Shown one piece after another: positions 17,823-27,355 of a DNA stretch of 64,000 bases. The stretch comes from Fluviicola taffensis DSM 16823 (GTDB lineage Bacteria > Bacteroidota > Bacteroidia > Flavobacteriales_D > Crocinitomicaceae), in contig NC_015321.1 in assembly GCF_000194605.1 (NCBI RefSeq), positions 3,844,001 through 3,908,000 of the forward strand, given 5' to 3'. Position numbers and translations under genes: made by a program. Within the stretch, counting starts at the first letter, position 1; each line of letters opens with the position of its first letter. The notes beneath the pieces are model-generated. The model was not told the origin of the DNA, searched no databases, and was given only the letters and a program-made list of their open reading frames with translations.

Positions 17823-20800
17823 ATGAAAAAACTATTCTTATTTATTTTATTCTCATTGACAACTTTAATAGGGTTTTCGGGAGTTTTTACGGTACAAAAC
17901 ACGAATGATTCCGGAATAGGGTCCCTTAGGCAGGCTGTTATGGATGCAAATAGTGGAGACTCTATTACTTTCAATCCAAACTTAATATCAGGAGGTAATA
18001 ACAGTATTGTATTAACATCAGGAGAAATCAGCTATAATAAGAATTTAACCATCATCGGCCTGATAACTGCTACAGACACACTTTTCGTTAGCGGGAATAA
18101 TAGTTCACGCATTTTCAATATCACAGGAGGCACTACTATTCTAGATAAAATGGCAATTGTTAATGGATTTAACTCTTCTCAGGGTGGAGGGATTAAAGCC
18201 TATCTATTGACGATAAGAAATTCCATTATTAGAAACAATTCTGCATCAGGCGCTTCCAATACTGCTGGGGGAGGAATTTTCGCTTTTAACGTGACAATAA
18301 AAAATTCTCTTATCATTGACAATACATCTATTTCTTCAGCTTCCACTGCGGTTGGGGGTGGAATATTCTCGACTTATTTGACCGTTAGTAATTCAACTAT
18401 TACCGAAAATATAGCCAAGTCTAATGCCACTGGTGATTTGTCTTATGGTGGTGGAATTAGCACTTCTAATTTGACTATTGACCATTCAATTGTGAGTGAA
18501 AATTTAGCACAGGGTAATCTTTCATACGGAGGGGGAGTATATGTGAGCGGAACCATGACAATAACTAATTCAACTTTCACTAACAATAAAGTATCTTCGG
18601 GTACTGCAGCGGCCACTGGAGGGGGAGTTTATGCCTATGCTTCTTCTGGCTTAACTACTTTAATAATAGATAATTCTACTTTTAGTGGAAATACCGCTCA
18701 ATCTTCTAATTCTTCAGCTTCTGGGGGAGCAATTTATACCAGATCAAATACAGTATCTTCCAGTGCTTTCTCTACATTGGAAATAACGTATTCTACTTTT
18801 GTTTCTAATACAATTTCAAATACTTCAATCAATGCTACCTTTGGTGCTGGAGCTGCTATCTATGCGGATAATATTTATTTGACAATAGATCATTCCTCCT
18901 TTACTGAAAATCTAACTTCTTCTAAAACGGCGGCTTATGGTGGTGCCATTTACGCAACCACTGATAACTCTCCTTCTCCGGCTCTTTCAGGTTTAACTTT
19001 AAAGAATTCCATTCTGAAAGGAAATTCCGCAGCTTCAACAACCACAGCACAGGGAGGAGGAATTTATATTATTTCTAATTCTATTTCATATACCTCTTCT
19101 GCATCTAATTTTAATTTGACAATAGACAATTCAATTATACAGGGAAATTCAGCTTCATCAATTTCAGGAACTACTTATGGTGGTGGAATTTATTCTCTTG
19201 CTACGGCTGCGCAATCTTCTTACAATTCTAAGATTATTGCAACAATCACTAATTCAACCATAAGTGAAAATATGGCCACTTCTACATCTTCTACTTGTTT
19301 AGGGGGAGGTATTTATGCTAGAAGCGCTTCCAATTCCAATACCTCTTCTTCCAATTTTACAATAAAGAATACAACGATTAGCGGAAATGCGGCAGTTTCT
19401 TCAACTTCAGGAGCAGCAGGTGGGGGTCTTTATACCCTTACAGGAAATAATGCTTCAATTTTTAATCTATCTCTTAATCATTGTACGATTTATGGCAATA
19501 CTGCTTCCACGAATTCATTAACTTCAGGAACTTATGGCGGAGGAATTGTTTGTGCAGGTGTTGCCAATAGTGCTTTAACACTAATTAATTCAACCGTTCA
19601 TGGAAATACGGCCTCATCCAATAATACAGAAGATGGTGGCGGAATTTATATTTCCCCTAATACAAACTTTACAATAGGTAGTAGTATCCTAGCAGGAAAT
19701 GTTGGAGACAATACTATTTTTGGTTCAATTTCTACCAGCAACGGATATAACATTTTTGATGATGCACCAGTAGGAACCGTTATCTCTGATCAAACGAATG
19801 TAAGTAGTGTTGCATTAAATTTAGGACCTTTACAGAACAATGGTGGCAGTACTTTTACGATGGCGCCAGGTATTGGCAGTGTGGCAATAGGAATGGGGAA
19901 TCCAGCAGATATTTCTGATGCACAAAATGGTGCCATAGTTGGAATAAGAGATGTAGGTGCAGCAGAAAATGGAATCACAGCTTGTCAAACAGTTTATGAT
20001 TCTATTGTACAGACCATTTGTTACGGAGCTACTTTCAATTTTGGAGGAAATCTTTTGACGAGTTCAGGAATGTATAAGGATACTATGACTAGTATCAATG
20101 GCTGCGACAGTGTTGTTACATTGAACCTCACTGTGAGTGAGCAATTAACGGGTGTAGATACTCAAACTGCTTGCGAAAGTTATACATGGATGGATGGTAC
20201 TAATTATACTGAAAACAATACATTAGCCACCTATACCTTATCAAGTGTAAATGGCTGTGATAGTATAGTAACCTTATACTTGATAATCAAAACGCAGAGA
20301 CAACGATTGATACTAAAACTGCCTGTGGAAGTTATACATGGATTGATGGGAACACATATATTGCAAATAATAGTACAGCATCGCATACGCTTTCAAATTC
20401 AAATGGTTGTGATAGTATAGTTACTTTAAACTTAACAATTACTAGTTCGGAATCAATAACTGATTTTGTCACAGCGTGTGATAGTTACATTTGGATTGAT
20501 GGGAATACTTACGCTACTGATAATAACACAGCAATACATACTTATACAAATGGTAATGGGTGCCTAGTTACGGCAACATTAAATTTGACACTAAATACTG
20601 CAGTAACGGGAACAGATACAAAAACTGCGTGTGGAAGTTATACATGGATTGATGGGAATACATATAACGCAAGCAACAATTCAGCAATTTTCAATATTGT
20701 TGGTGGTGCTGCCACTGGTTGTGATTCGTTGGTAACTCTTGATTTAACGATAAATAATGTTTCGGATATCACTACATCAGTGAGCGGAATTGTTATTTCA

Positions 20801-21229
20801 TCTAATAATACTGCTGCAAGCTATCAGTGGCTGAATTGCGACAATAACTATATTCCCATTGTAGGAGAAACAAATCAGAACTTCACGGCAACTGCCAACG
20901 GAAACTATGCTGTAAAGCTGACGGAGAACGGCTGTGTAGACACATCTTTCTGTGTTTCCATTGCAACTGTTAGTCTTATGGAGAACGATTTTGGAGATGC
21001 ACTTGTAGTTTCCCCAAACCCAACTGAGGGCAATTTTTCAGTTAATCTTGGTGAAAAATATTACGCTCTAAAAATCGACATTACCGATTTGAATGGCAAA
21101 ATCATTCAAACAAAAGAATTCGATAATTCTCAAGTCTTGAACCTGAATATACAAGAACCTGCGGGTGTATATTTCGTGACCATAACATCTGCAGAATTGA
21201 GAGCTGTAATTCGACTAATAAAGAAATAA
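17823..21229 (+). pseudogene. Beta-helix surface protein with T9SS type A sorting domain, interrupted by a one-base frameshift
   Basis: The gene opens with a signal peptide (MKKLFLFILFSLTTLIGFSG) and VQNTNDSGIGSLRQAV, which marks Pmp-like right-handed beta-helix proteins. About 600 residues of GGGI(Y/F) / NSTI...GNTA coils follow. Then come five 45-residue units (TACGSYTWIDGNTY ... NGCDSIVTLNLTI) and a type A sorting domain (VVSPNPTEGNFSVN ... GVYFVTI). Near 20280-20285, inside the second short unit, the frame changes: the first frame runs into unrelated sequence and stops at 20420, while the repeat continues in another frame from 20282 to 21229. The total of 3407 bp is one short of a multiple of three, so a single lost base explains it. 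As read, the product would lack its sorting signal. A sequencing error in the stretch is possible. Confidence 0.85.
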
Positions 21230-21259
21230 AGACGATTGCTAACAATGTATAAGTAGCAT

Positions 21260-21300
21260 AAAATGGAGTATCTAACTTAATTCTTATTTCTCCATTTTTT
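21260..21300 (+). terminator. Possible bidirectional terminator between convergent genes
   Basis: A 9-bp stem (AAAATGGAG with CTCCATTTT), a loop of about 20 nt and T-rich ends on both strands lie between the beta-helix gene and the DoxX-like gene. The long loop makes it only moderately convincing. Confidence 0.5.
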
Positions 21301-21693
21301 GATCACTCCAGTCGACCAGAGAGCCCAACAAATTAATACGGGTTGGAAAAATAATCGGATCAATCGTTTTTGGTCTGTATCTAATCCAAAAGCGTCAATT
21401 TCATTGGTGTATTGGGATATATTTCCCGGAAATACCAGTATGTAGAAAATAGCCAATATTATTCCAACCTTAATCTTTTGTTTTACCCAAAATATCATTG
21501 CTAAACCAAGGATAATTTCCACAATTCCAGAAGACAAAACAACAAAGTCCATAAAACGTGAGTCATTAGGCAGCCATCTAGGAACTTGGGCTAAGAATTC
21601 AGTTCGTTGAAAGGTTAAGTGACCGATTCCGGCCAATAGCATAAATGAGCCCAGTAAGATTCTCATTGCATTTTGAAAGAATGATGTCTTCAT
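21277..21693 (-). CDS. DoxX-like small integral membrane protein
   Basis: A 138-residue protein with four hydrophobic segments (about 8-26, 47-66, 70-88 and 113-130). RILLGSFMLLAGIGHLTF at the N-terminus and the short loop FPGNISQY are typical of the DoxX/DoxD-like superfamily. Members are membrane proteins with poorly defined roles, some linked to oxidative stress or quinone chemistry. It is a single gene, convergent with the beta-helix gene. The exact subfamily is uncertain. Confidence 0.75.
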   Translation of the reverse strand: MKTSFFQNAMRILLGSFMLLAGIGHLTFQRTEFLAQVPRWLPNDSRFMDFVVLSSGIVEIILGLAMIFWVKQKIKVGIILAIFYILVFPGNISQYTNEIDAFGLDTDQKRLIRLFFQPVLICWALWSTGVIKKWRNKN

Positions 21694-21990
21694 GTTTGAC
21701 TTTGTCTTAAAAGAGATTGCGTTATTAAGTTACCGTTTTTTTGGTTATATATAGGAATAAAATTCAGTTTTGAATACTGGAGGAAAATTATGATACCTTA
21801 CTTACGTAAAGATTACTTCTTAGTTTTTAAACTGTTTTGTGAAATAGGTAGGAGGGAAAGAGTCTTTTTGTGAGTGAGATTTAGATGTGAAAGGAAAAAG
21901 TCCTCAGTCCCCAAGCTTTTGAATTGCCAAGGAATTTTTTCCGTTTTGTGATTAACTTTCGTCATTGAAAAAATCTAGGGATAAGCTATA
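21694..21990. other. Intergenic region with no recognised feature
   Basis: This AT-rich stretch lies between two - strand genes. I see no open frame with coding character, no exact -7 box and no convincing hairpin. Confidence 0.5.
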
Positions 21991-22884
21991 TTAATGTTGC
22001 AACGTTGGATACAAAAACTGAAACGAATTCATAACTGCTTGATGCATAATTGTAGCGTGATTTTCCAACGGCAAATAATCGAAAAACACATTTACGCTTT
22101 TACTTTTTGATTTCTTCAATTTATCCGCCAATAAATTAGCATCTACTTCCATTACTCGGGGAATTTTGGTGGGTGTTATACCTTCTTTTCCAACAGCAAT
22201 ATAGATATCTGTTTGTTGAGTTGAACTCTCAGATAGTATTGTTGAATTAAATTCCAAAAGCGAACCATTATCCCACCACAAACTAGGGCTAATGATAATG
22301 TATTTGTTGAAGAGTGTCGGTTTTTTCAAAAGTACTTCCGTAGCAAGTAATCCGCCTAAGGATTGCCCAATGATGGTTTTATCGGTATTTGTATGGTATT
22401 TATTTTCAATAAATGGCTGCAACTCTTTTTCAATAAATGAGATGAATTTATCAGAATGCCCTGAATTTGGAGTTGGAATGGTTGGTTTTACATCAGATGC
22501 AAATGTAAAATCTCTTTTTCGGTCAACATTTGCAACACCCACTACAATAGACTTCGGCAGCTGGTTGATCCATTCGAAACTAAAGAACTGAACAAGTCCA
22601 ACGATGTGAATAAAATCTTCATCTGCAGAACCGTCGAGTAGGTAAATTACTGGGTACTTTATTGAATCGTTTGGATTATAACCTTCTGGGAGATAAATGT
22701 TCAACGTTCTTTTTTCTGAAAGCTCTTTTGATTGGATTTCTTCGATTGTACCTAGCACAAAAGGCTTGGAATTAGAAGTTTCAGTTATTGAAACTGATTC
22801 CTTCCCATTTTTAGACTTCCCTTTTTGGGCCACTGAAATCAATACAGAAAAAGAGAATAGTGTGAGTAGCGCTAAATGTTTCAT
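21991..22884 (-). CDS. Secreted alpha/beta-hydrolase, putative esterase (IroE/Fes-like family)
   Basis: A 297-residue protein with a signal peptide ending in ISVAQ. It has the fold markers of the esterase D/enterochelin-esterase-like family: YPVIYLLDGSADEDF, the nucleophile elbow TIIGQSLGGLLATEVL (Ser in GQSLGG) and a C-terminal His in ENHATIMHQA. The length suits the family. The substrate cannot be read from sequence; relatives cleave siderophore esters, acyl esters or are of unknown use. No iron-uptake gene is next to it. A periplasmic location is likely. Confidence 0.85.
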   Translation of the reverse strand: MKHLALLTLFSFSVLISVAQKGKSKNGKESVSITETSNSKPFVLGTIEEIQSKELSEKRTLNIYLPEGYNPNDSIKYPVIYLLDGSADEDFIHIVGLVQFFSFEWINQLPKSIVVGVANVDRKRDFTFASDVKPTIPTPNSGHSDKFISFIEKELQPFIENKYHTNTDKTIIGQSLGGLLATEVLLKKPTLFNKYIIISPSLWWDNGSLLEFNSTILSESSTQQTDIYIAVGKEGITPTKIPRVMEVDANLLADKLKKSKSKSVNVFFDYLPLENHATIMHQAVMNSFQFLYPTLQH

Positions 22885-22993
22885 CGGTTATTCTTTAATT
22901 GGCGATTGTTACCTGTTTGTTTAAAATCAATTATAATGATAAAAAGTGGGTTTTGAACGTTCGAAGTACTGATATGAATCAAATTTAAAAGCT

Positions 22994-23155
22994 TCAAGTC
23001 TCATTTTGGTCACCCCTTCGCAATTTATTGGCCAACTGATTCAATTCCCGAAGTCGTTGTTTATTCAACTCTTTCGCGGCCTGTTTATTGTTTTTCTTCT
23101 GTCCCATTAATTTGGAATGAAGCTTTTTATTCTCCGTATTTTTCTGTTTCGCCAC
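22994..23155 (-). CDS. Small basic protein with GTG start
   Basis: A 53-residue open frame with no ATG start: GTG, then AKQKNTENKKLHSKLMGQ, ending RRGDQNET. It is rich in Lys, Arg, Asn and Gln, and looks helical. The only upstream ATG lies in another frame that stops after 16 codons. A TAACTTTG box (TAnnTTTG) ends 4 bp before the GTG, which would make the message nearly leaderless. An internal ATG at residue 17 is the alternative start. I do not recognise the family. Its composition suggests an RNA- or ribosome-associated peptide, but that is a guess. Confidence 0.5.
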   Translation of the reverse strand: MAKQKNTENKKLHSKLMGQKKNNKQAAKELNKQRLRELNQLANKLRRGDQNET

Positions 23156-23296
23156 ATTACAAAGTTAGAATTCATTGGGGAATAATGATATCGGCTTGTA
23201 AAAATCAATAGAATCGAACGAGTAACAAAATCTTCACAATCTATCCCAAAAAACCGAGTATCACCATTCCATTCAACTATCTTTAAGAAAAACAGT

Positions 23297-23674
23297 ATGT
23301 CAGGAAAACAGAAAAAACAATTTGGGGTGTGGATGGATGCTCATCACGCAACGATAGCTGGTCGTAAAGAAGAAGATGACACCGAATTTGTGATTCTTGG
23401 AAGAGTCGACAATCCAGGTGCTGATCGGAACACGAATGAAAATGCCGAAAATAATCAGGAACAGGCGCTCACGCATAAGTTTTTCAAAGAAATTGCCGCG
23501 AAAATGGTCAATATTGAGGAAATTCATGTTACAGGCACTGGTCAGGCTCAGGAACAATTCATTCACTTTCTTTCCGACACGCCGCAGTATAAGCATGCAG
23601 TGGCTACAGAAAGCACTTCGATCCGAATGAGTGACGAAGCCCTTGTGACGATGATAACGGATCATTTTCGTTAA
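23297..23674 (+). CDS. Conserved small cytoplasmic protein, possibly eRF1/Pelota domain-like
   Basis: A 125-residue protein without signal or membrane segments. The pattern GVWMDAHHATIAG at the start, a variable acidic middle, HKFFKEIAAKM, then IEEIHVTGTGQAQEQFIHFL and a short C-terminal helix resembles a conserved Bacteroidota family of unknown function. The alternation of strand and helix, and the GTGQA turn, recall the middle domain of eRF1/Pelota-like factors, but I cannot confirm this by eye. It is a single gene between two - strand genes. Confidence 0.65.
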   Translation: MSGKQKKQFGVWMDAHHATIAGRKEEDDTEFVILGRVDNPGADRNTNENAENNQEQALTHKFFKEIAAKMVNIEEIHVTGTGQAQEQFIHFLSDTPQYKHAVATESTSIRMSDEALVTMITDHFR

Positions 23675-23702
23675 GTTGCAGCTCCAAAAGCTTATTAAAT
23701 CC

Positions 23703-23735
23703 AAATCCCTGGAGCATCGCTTTGGGGATTTTTTC
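23703..23735 (+). terminator. Terminator-like hairpin after the small conserved protein
   Basis: AAATCCC pairs with GGGATTT across a loop of about 14 nt and is followed by a T run, 29 bp after the stop codon. Confidence 0.6.
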
Positions 23736-23793
23736 TTTCTGAAAGTCCCAAAACAGCATATGTTGATCGAAGTTTATTAGCTATTCGTACTTT

Positions 23794-25101
23794 TTACTGA
23801 ATAGTTCTCTTTATTATTTCTTTCACTCCACCTTTTGTTAGAATTAAAGAACTATAGCTGCCTGATTTGTCCTGAATAAATTCAATCGTCCTGTCGTTAT
23901 TGTCTGCTCTGAAAAATTTTAATTTGGATTCAGGCAAGAGTTCCATTTCGGAACTATTATAGTACAGTTTTCCATCCGTTTTTATGATCTCGATTTCACC
24001 ATACTTCCCTGTAAATTGATCATATAGTAAAGTATCTATTTTGATCTGAGAATGTTTGTAAGGAAGTTCAACGTCTTTTTGAAAAGAAATTGCGGAAAGT
24101 CCGTAAGCAATAATATAAGATTGAGATTCATTATTAGATAAAACCGTTACAAAGAGTTTGTCATCTGTAAATCGATTAAAAGAAGTCATTGTGCCAAAAA
24201 AACCTCCGTCATGCGCAATTAGTTGATGTCCGTGATTATAAAATGGATTAATTATAAATCCATACCCCCAATTTTCAGAATTATGGGGTGTAAACATTCG
24301 TTTTTTCATTTCTGCTGAGAGGATAGTTGTTCCGTACAAAGCATTGTCCCATAATGCCAAATCTTCGACGGTAGAATAAACGCCATCGTGGCCTATATTA
24401 AATCCCCAATTGATATAGGGATTCTGGATGAATCCTTTTTCTGTTCGACAGTATACCTTGGCTTTTTCTGATACTATTGAATCGTTATTACTGACGCCTG
24501 TATTATTCATTCCTACTTTTTCAAATATATTTTCCTTTAAAAAAGCGGCATAGGTTTGACCTGAAACCTTTTCTATAATCTTAGCTAACAGGTAATAGCC
24601 AATATTGCTATACTCACTTTTAGTTCCTGGTGAAAAATCGTAAGGTATTTTCTTTATTTCAGAATAAGCAGAATCAACACTAATGGTAGTTAATGCCAGA
24701 TCTTTAAACCCTAATGCAAGTCCTGAAGAATGAGCTAATAACATATGAATAGTAACGCTATCGGATTTCGGATAATCTGGAAAAAAATCACTTAGATGAT
24801 CATTCAGTGACAGTTTCCCTTTTTCTACTAACAGGAGAATAGCAGCAGCTGTAAATTGTTTTGTCACCGAAGCTAACTGAAATTTAGTATTTACGGTATT
24901 TTTGATATTCCACTCGTAATCCGCTAAACCGTATGATTTTTTCAATAAAACCGAACCGTTTTTTGTGACAAGAACTGTTCCACTAAAATTGTTTACATCA
25001 ACCTGTGCTTGCATGTATTTTGCAAGATTGGTTGAGATGTCTTTTTGTCCAAAAATCAGTATTGGAAATAGCATTATTATTGTCAAACACAACTTCATCA
25101 T
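23794..25101 (-). CDS. Serine hydrolase of the class C beta-lactamase/esterase family
   Basis: A 435-residue protein with a signal peptide (LCLTIIMLFPILIFGQ). It carries the penicillin-binding/beta-lactamase signatures in order: SxxK as SVTK (FQLASVTKQF), YxN as YSN (SEYSNIGYYLL), and HDGG in the third motif position (LIAHDGGFFG). About 100 C-terminal residues form an extra beta domain, common in Bacteroidota paralogues. Such proteins are usually esterases or D-aminopeptidases rather than resistance enzymes, so no resistance should be inferred. Two ATGs (25101, 25098) are possible starts. An AraC regulator gene lies 71 bp upstream on the same strand. Confidence 0.9.
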   Translation of the reverse strand: MMKLCLTIIMLFPILIFGQKDISTNLAKYMQAQVDVNNFSGTVLVTKNGSVLLKKSYGLADYEWNIKNTVNTKFQLASVTKQFTAAAILLLVEKGKLSLNDHLSDFFPDYPKSDSVTIHMLLAHSSGLALGFKDLALTTISVDSAYSEIKKIPYDFSPGTKSEYSNIGYYLLAKIIEKVSGQTYAAFLKENIFEKVGMNNTGVSNNDSIVSEKAKVYCRTEKGFIQNPYINWGFNIGHDGVYSTVEDLALWDNALYGTTILSAEMKKRMFTPHNSENWGYGFIINPFYNHGHQLIAHDGGFFGTMTSFNRFTDDKLFVTVLSNNESQSYIIAYGLSAISFQKDVELPYKHSQIKIDTLLYDQFTGKYGEIEIIKTDGKLYYNSSEMELLPESKLKFFRADNNDRTIEFIQDKSGSYSSLILTKGGVKEIIKRTIQ

Positions 25102-25172
25102 TATTTAAGAATAGAATTAAGATGCAATGTTATCACTTAATAAAATGTTGGAATTGTATTTTTGTAAACCCA

Positions 25173-25997
25173 TTAAACAAATACCCATTTTATTTGATTC
25201 TCTTCAAGTTCTGCTATTTTTGAAAAAAATGCTTTGGGTGTAAAACCAGTTAATTTTCTAAAATCTCGAATCATATGTGACTGGTCAAAATAATCTAGAT
25301 TATAAGATAGCCCCATTTCATTTTTATTTTCAAGATGACTTTGGATAGCTGCCCGAAATCTGATTATTTTTTTGAATTGAGAAGGTGTTTTACAAATATG
25401 TTTATCAAAATGTTTGTTTATGGTTGTTCGCGACCGACCGGTTTTAAGAGACAATTTCGTCATCGACTGATTTAAATTGCTTGCATCCATCATTTCGGCG
25501 AGTACATTCTCTAACAAAACATCTTCAAACGGCTTCAATTTTGAAATCCAATAACATTCTAGTTTCTCGATTTTTTCATCCGGATTTTTTATTGAAAGAA
25601 TGGACGCCATAGTGGCCTTATAATCATCGTATGGATTAAAATCGGGAAAAGTTCCTTCTGAATAATTTTTCAAATCATTTCTTATAAAAGGATTTATTCC
25701 AAGAGGTTTGAAGTACGTAGTAATTTCATTGATTTTGCCTTCATATTTCACAAGGACTGGTTCATTGAAATTGCATACTAAATTGGTTTCAATCGGATTA
25801 GATGGACAATGGGTTGTTATTATTTTATTTTCAGTAACCAACGTTTTTGTTTGCTCACTAATAGTAGCAATTGTATAAATACTGGGAAATGTGAAATAAG
25901 TAGCGGGGTTTTCTTCAGAGGTTCTTTCAAGGATGTAAAAGCATTCAATGTGTTTTTTTAATAAAGGGTTTGTAGGTTTAAATATTTTTATTGTCAT
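25173..25997 (-). CDS. AraC-family transcriptional regulator
   Basis: A 274-residue protein. The N-terminal half (about 1-155) is a beta-rich effector or oligomerisation domain (YFTFPSIYTIATIS, NPFIRNDLKNYS). The C-terminal 110 residues hold two helix-turn-helix units, with SLKTGRSRTTINKHFDKHI as the first and LGLSYNLDYFDQSHMIRDFRKLTGFTP-like residues as the second, the family signature. The effector is unknown. It lies between the RiPP operon (110-bp gap) and the serine hydrolase gene on the same strand and could regulate either. A palindrome at 26033-26050 lies 35 bp upstream of its start. Confidence 0.85.
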   Translation of the reverse strand: MTIKIFKPTNPLLKKHIECFYILERTSEENPATYFTFPSIYTIATISEQTKTLVTENKIITTHCPSNPIETNLVCNFNEPVLVKYEGKINEITTYFKPLGINPFIRNDLKNYSEGTFPDFNPYDDYKATMASILSIKNPDEKIEKLECYWISKLKPFEDVLLENVLAEMMDASNLNQSMTKLSLKTGRSRTTINKHFDKHICKTPSQFKKIIRFRAAIQSHLENKNEMGLSYNLDYFDQSHMIRDFRKLTGFTPKAFFSKIAELEENQIKWVFV

Positions 25998-26032
25998 TTT
26001 TTAGTTCTTTATTTATTAAAGCATCATTCATT

Positions 26033-26050
26033 TAATTGATATATCAATTA
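26033..26050. promoter_or_regulatory. Perfect 18-bp AT-rich palindrome upstream of the AraC gene
   Basis: TAATTGATATATCAATTA is fully self-complementary. It sits in the gap between the SPASM maturase gene and the AraC regulator and may be an operator. AT-rich palindromes also occur by chance, so this is tentative. Confidence 0.35.
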
Positions 26051-26107
26051 TTAAAGTAGTTAATTAAGATGATTAAATCTTTGAAAATAACGAAAGGTAT
26101 TGATTTG

Positions 26108-27169
26108 TTAAATGATATGCTTTAGTGCATAAAAACCGATAGCATCTTTTTTTATTGGATTTGTGCTCCATTCCTCCCAGATTCCAGTTTTTGGGTTATA
26201 TCCGCATTTTAAAGGCTTGGAATACATGTCGGAAGGTTTTTCAAGATATGCCCTGCAGTCAGTACAAACCATTCTAAATTCACACTCCCGGCAAACTTCT
26301 ATTTCGGACTTTTTAATTTGAGTTACTTCATGATTCAAAGCCTGAAGGATCTTTTCTTTTAGATTTCCAGTCTGAACACGTCCATAATCCCAATTCATCG
26401 AAGGGCAGTTTTTTACATTTCCATCTTTATCAATGCTGATTTTTCTATTCAGGCAATTATTGTGAAAATGTGATTCCATAAATAAATGCAAACCAGTAGA
26501 TAAGTGCTCTTTCGTGATGAGTCCGCATGATTTTTCATTTGAAATTTTACGATTTAGATAAGAGATCAAAAAAGGTAAATTCCCGACTATTTGATCTTCT
26601 TTCGCATTAAAAATAGTGACAGAATTAATTTTGCTGGTGACTAGATACAACTTTTTCAGTTCAAATAAAGGTATATCATCATTGAATATTAAATCGATGG
26701 ACAATACGTCAGATTCTTTGAATACTGACAAAACATCATGGAGTATTTGGAGTGGAATTACCTCAAAAAATCGTAACTGAATATGTTTACATCTAAAATA
26801 ATCCAGCTCATCTAGAATACTTTTAACGGAATAATCTGTTTCTATTCCAAAGTCTAAAATAGCATTCGTTACTTTGCTGGGATGATCCCACTGGATGGGT
26901 AATCGAGGAAAGGATTCAACTTCATTGGTGTACATCCCGATTCCTTTTTCATAAAAATAATGGAGAAAATTGGCAAGTCCATCTTTCTCTTCAATATACC
27001 TGTTTTCTAATTGCTTCAAGGATATTCGTGAATCAATTAACTGAATTAACTCTTTCAAATTAGAATCAAAGTGATGGATTTTGCCATTTTGAAAATCGCA
27101 AATTGCCGTGTATTCTACACCATAAACAGGAATGCAGTTACTAAAAAAAATAAAATAGTTCTCTTTCAT
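26108..27169 (-). CDS. SPASM-domain peptide maturase (grasp-with-spasm type)
   Basis: A 353-residue protein. The C-terminal third has the cysteine pattern of a SPASM auxiliary iron-sulfur domain: CLNRKISIDKDGNVKNCPS, then CRECEFRMVCTDC and LKCGYNP. No CxxxCxxC motif of a radical SAM core is present in the N-terminal part, which contains only scattered cysteines (positions about 12 and 25). This fits the peptide maturases found next to ATP-grasp maturases in the grasp-with-spasm class of Bacteroidota RiPP systems. The start is 3 bp after a 60-residue peptide gene, and the ATP-grasp gene lies just upstream. It probably binds or modifies the precursor peptide; the chemistry is unknown to me. Confidence 0.82.
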   Translation of the reverse strand: MKENYFIFFSNCIPVYGVEYTAICDFQNGKIHHFDSNLKELIQLIDSRISLKQLENRYIEEKDGLANFLHYFYEKGIGMYTNEVESFPRLPIQWDHPSKVTNAILDFGIETDYSVKSILDELDYFRCKHIQLRFFEVIPLQILHDVLSVFKESDVLSIDLIFNDDIPLFELKKLYLVTSKINSVTIFNAKEDQIVGNLPFLISYLNRKISNEKSCGLITKEHLSTGLHLFMESHFHNNCLNRKISIDKDGNVKNCPSMNWDYGRVQTGNLKEKILQALNHEVTQIKKSEIEVCRECEFRMVCTDCRAYLEKPSDMYSKPLKCGYNPKTGIWEEWSTNPIKKDAIGFYALKHII

Positions 27170-27172
27170 GTT

Positions 27173-27355
27173 TTACAGCTTGCTGATTGGCTTATAAAAA
27201 TTCACTACTCTGACTTGGCTTGATTCATAAAGACTAACTTGAAACAGCGTTTTATACTGCATTTTAGGAGTTGCATTTTTACTCTTTTTCATCTTCTTTA
27301 ATGTCAAAGGAGAGGACTTGTCATCTTTAATAATTTGACTAATTGATTTTTTCAT
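27173..27355 (-). CDS. 60-residue basic peptide between the two maturase genes
   Basis: The frame overlaps the end of the ATP-grasp gene by 17 bp and stops 3 bp before the SPASM gene, as expected of a translationally coupled operon member. The product is Lys- and Ser-rich (MKKSISQIIKDDKSSPLTLK) with a more hydrophobic, aromatic C-terminal third (LFQVSLYESSQVRVV). It has no signal peptide, Gly-Gly site or cysteine. It could be a second substrate, a leader-binding helper, or a chance frame held open by the tight spacing. I do not recognise it. Confidence 0.5.
   Translation of the reverse strand: MKKSISQIIKDDKSSPLTLKKMKKSKNATPKMQYKTLFQVSLYESSQVRVVNFYKPISKL

Noticed and set aside
23794-25101. 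Antibiotic-resistance beta-lactamase
   Set aside because: The SxxK/YxN fold alone does not show this activity; most relatives with this layout are esterases or peptidases.
26108-27169. Radical SAM enzyme
   Set aside because: No CxxxCxxC motif is present; only the SPASM cysteines are seen.
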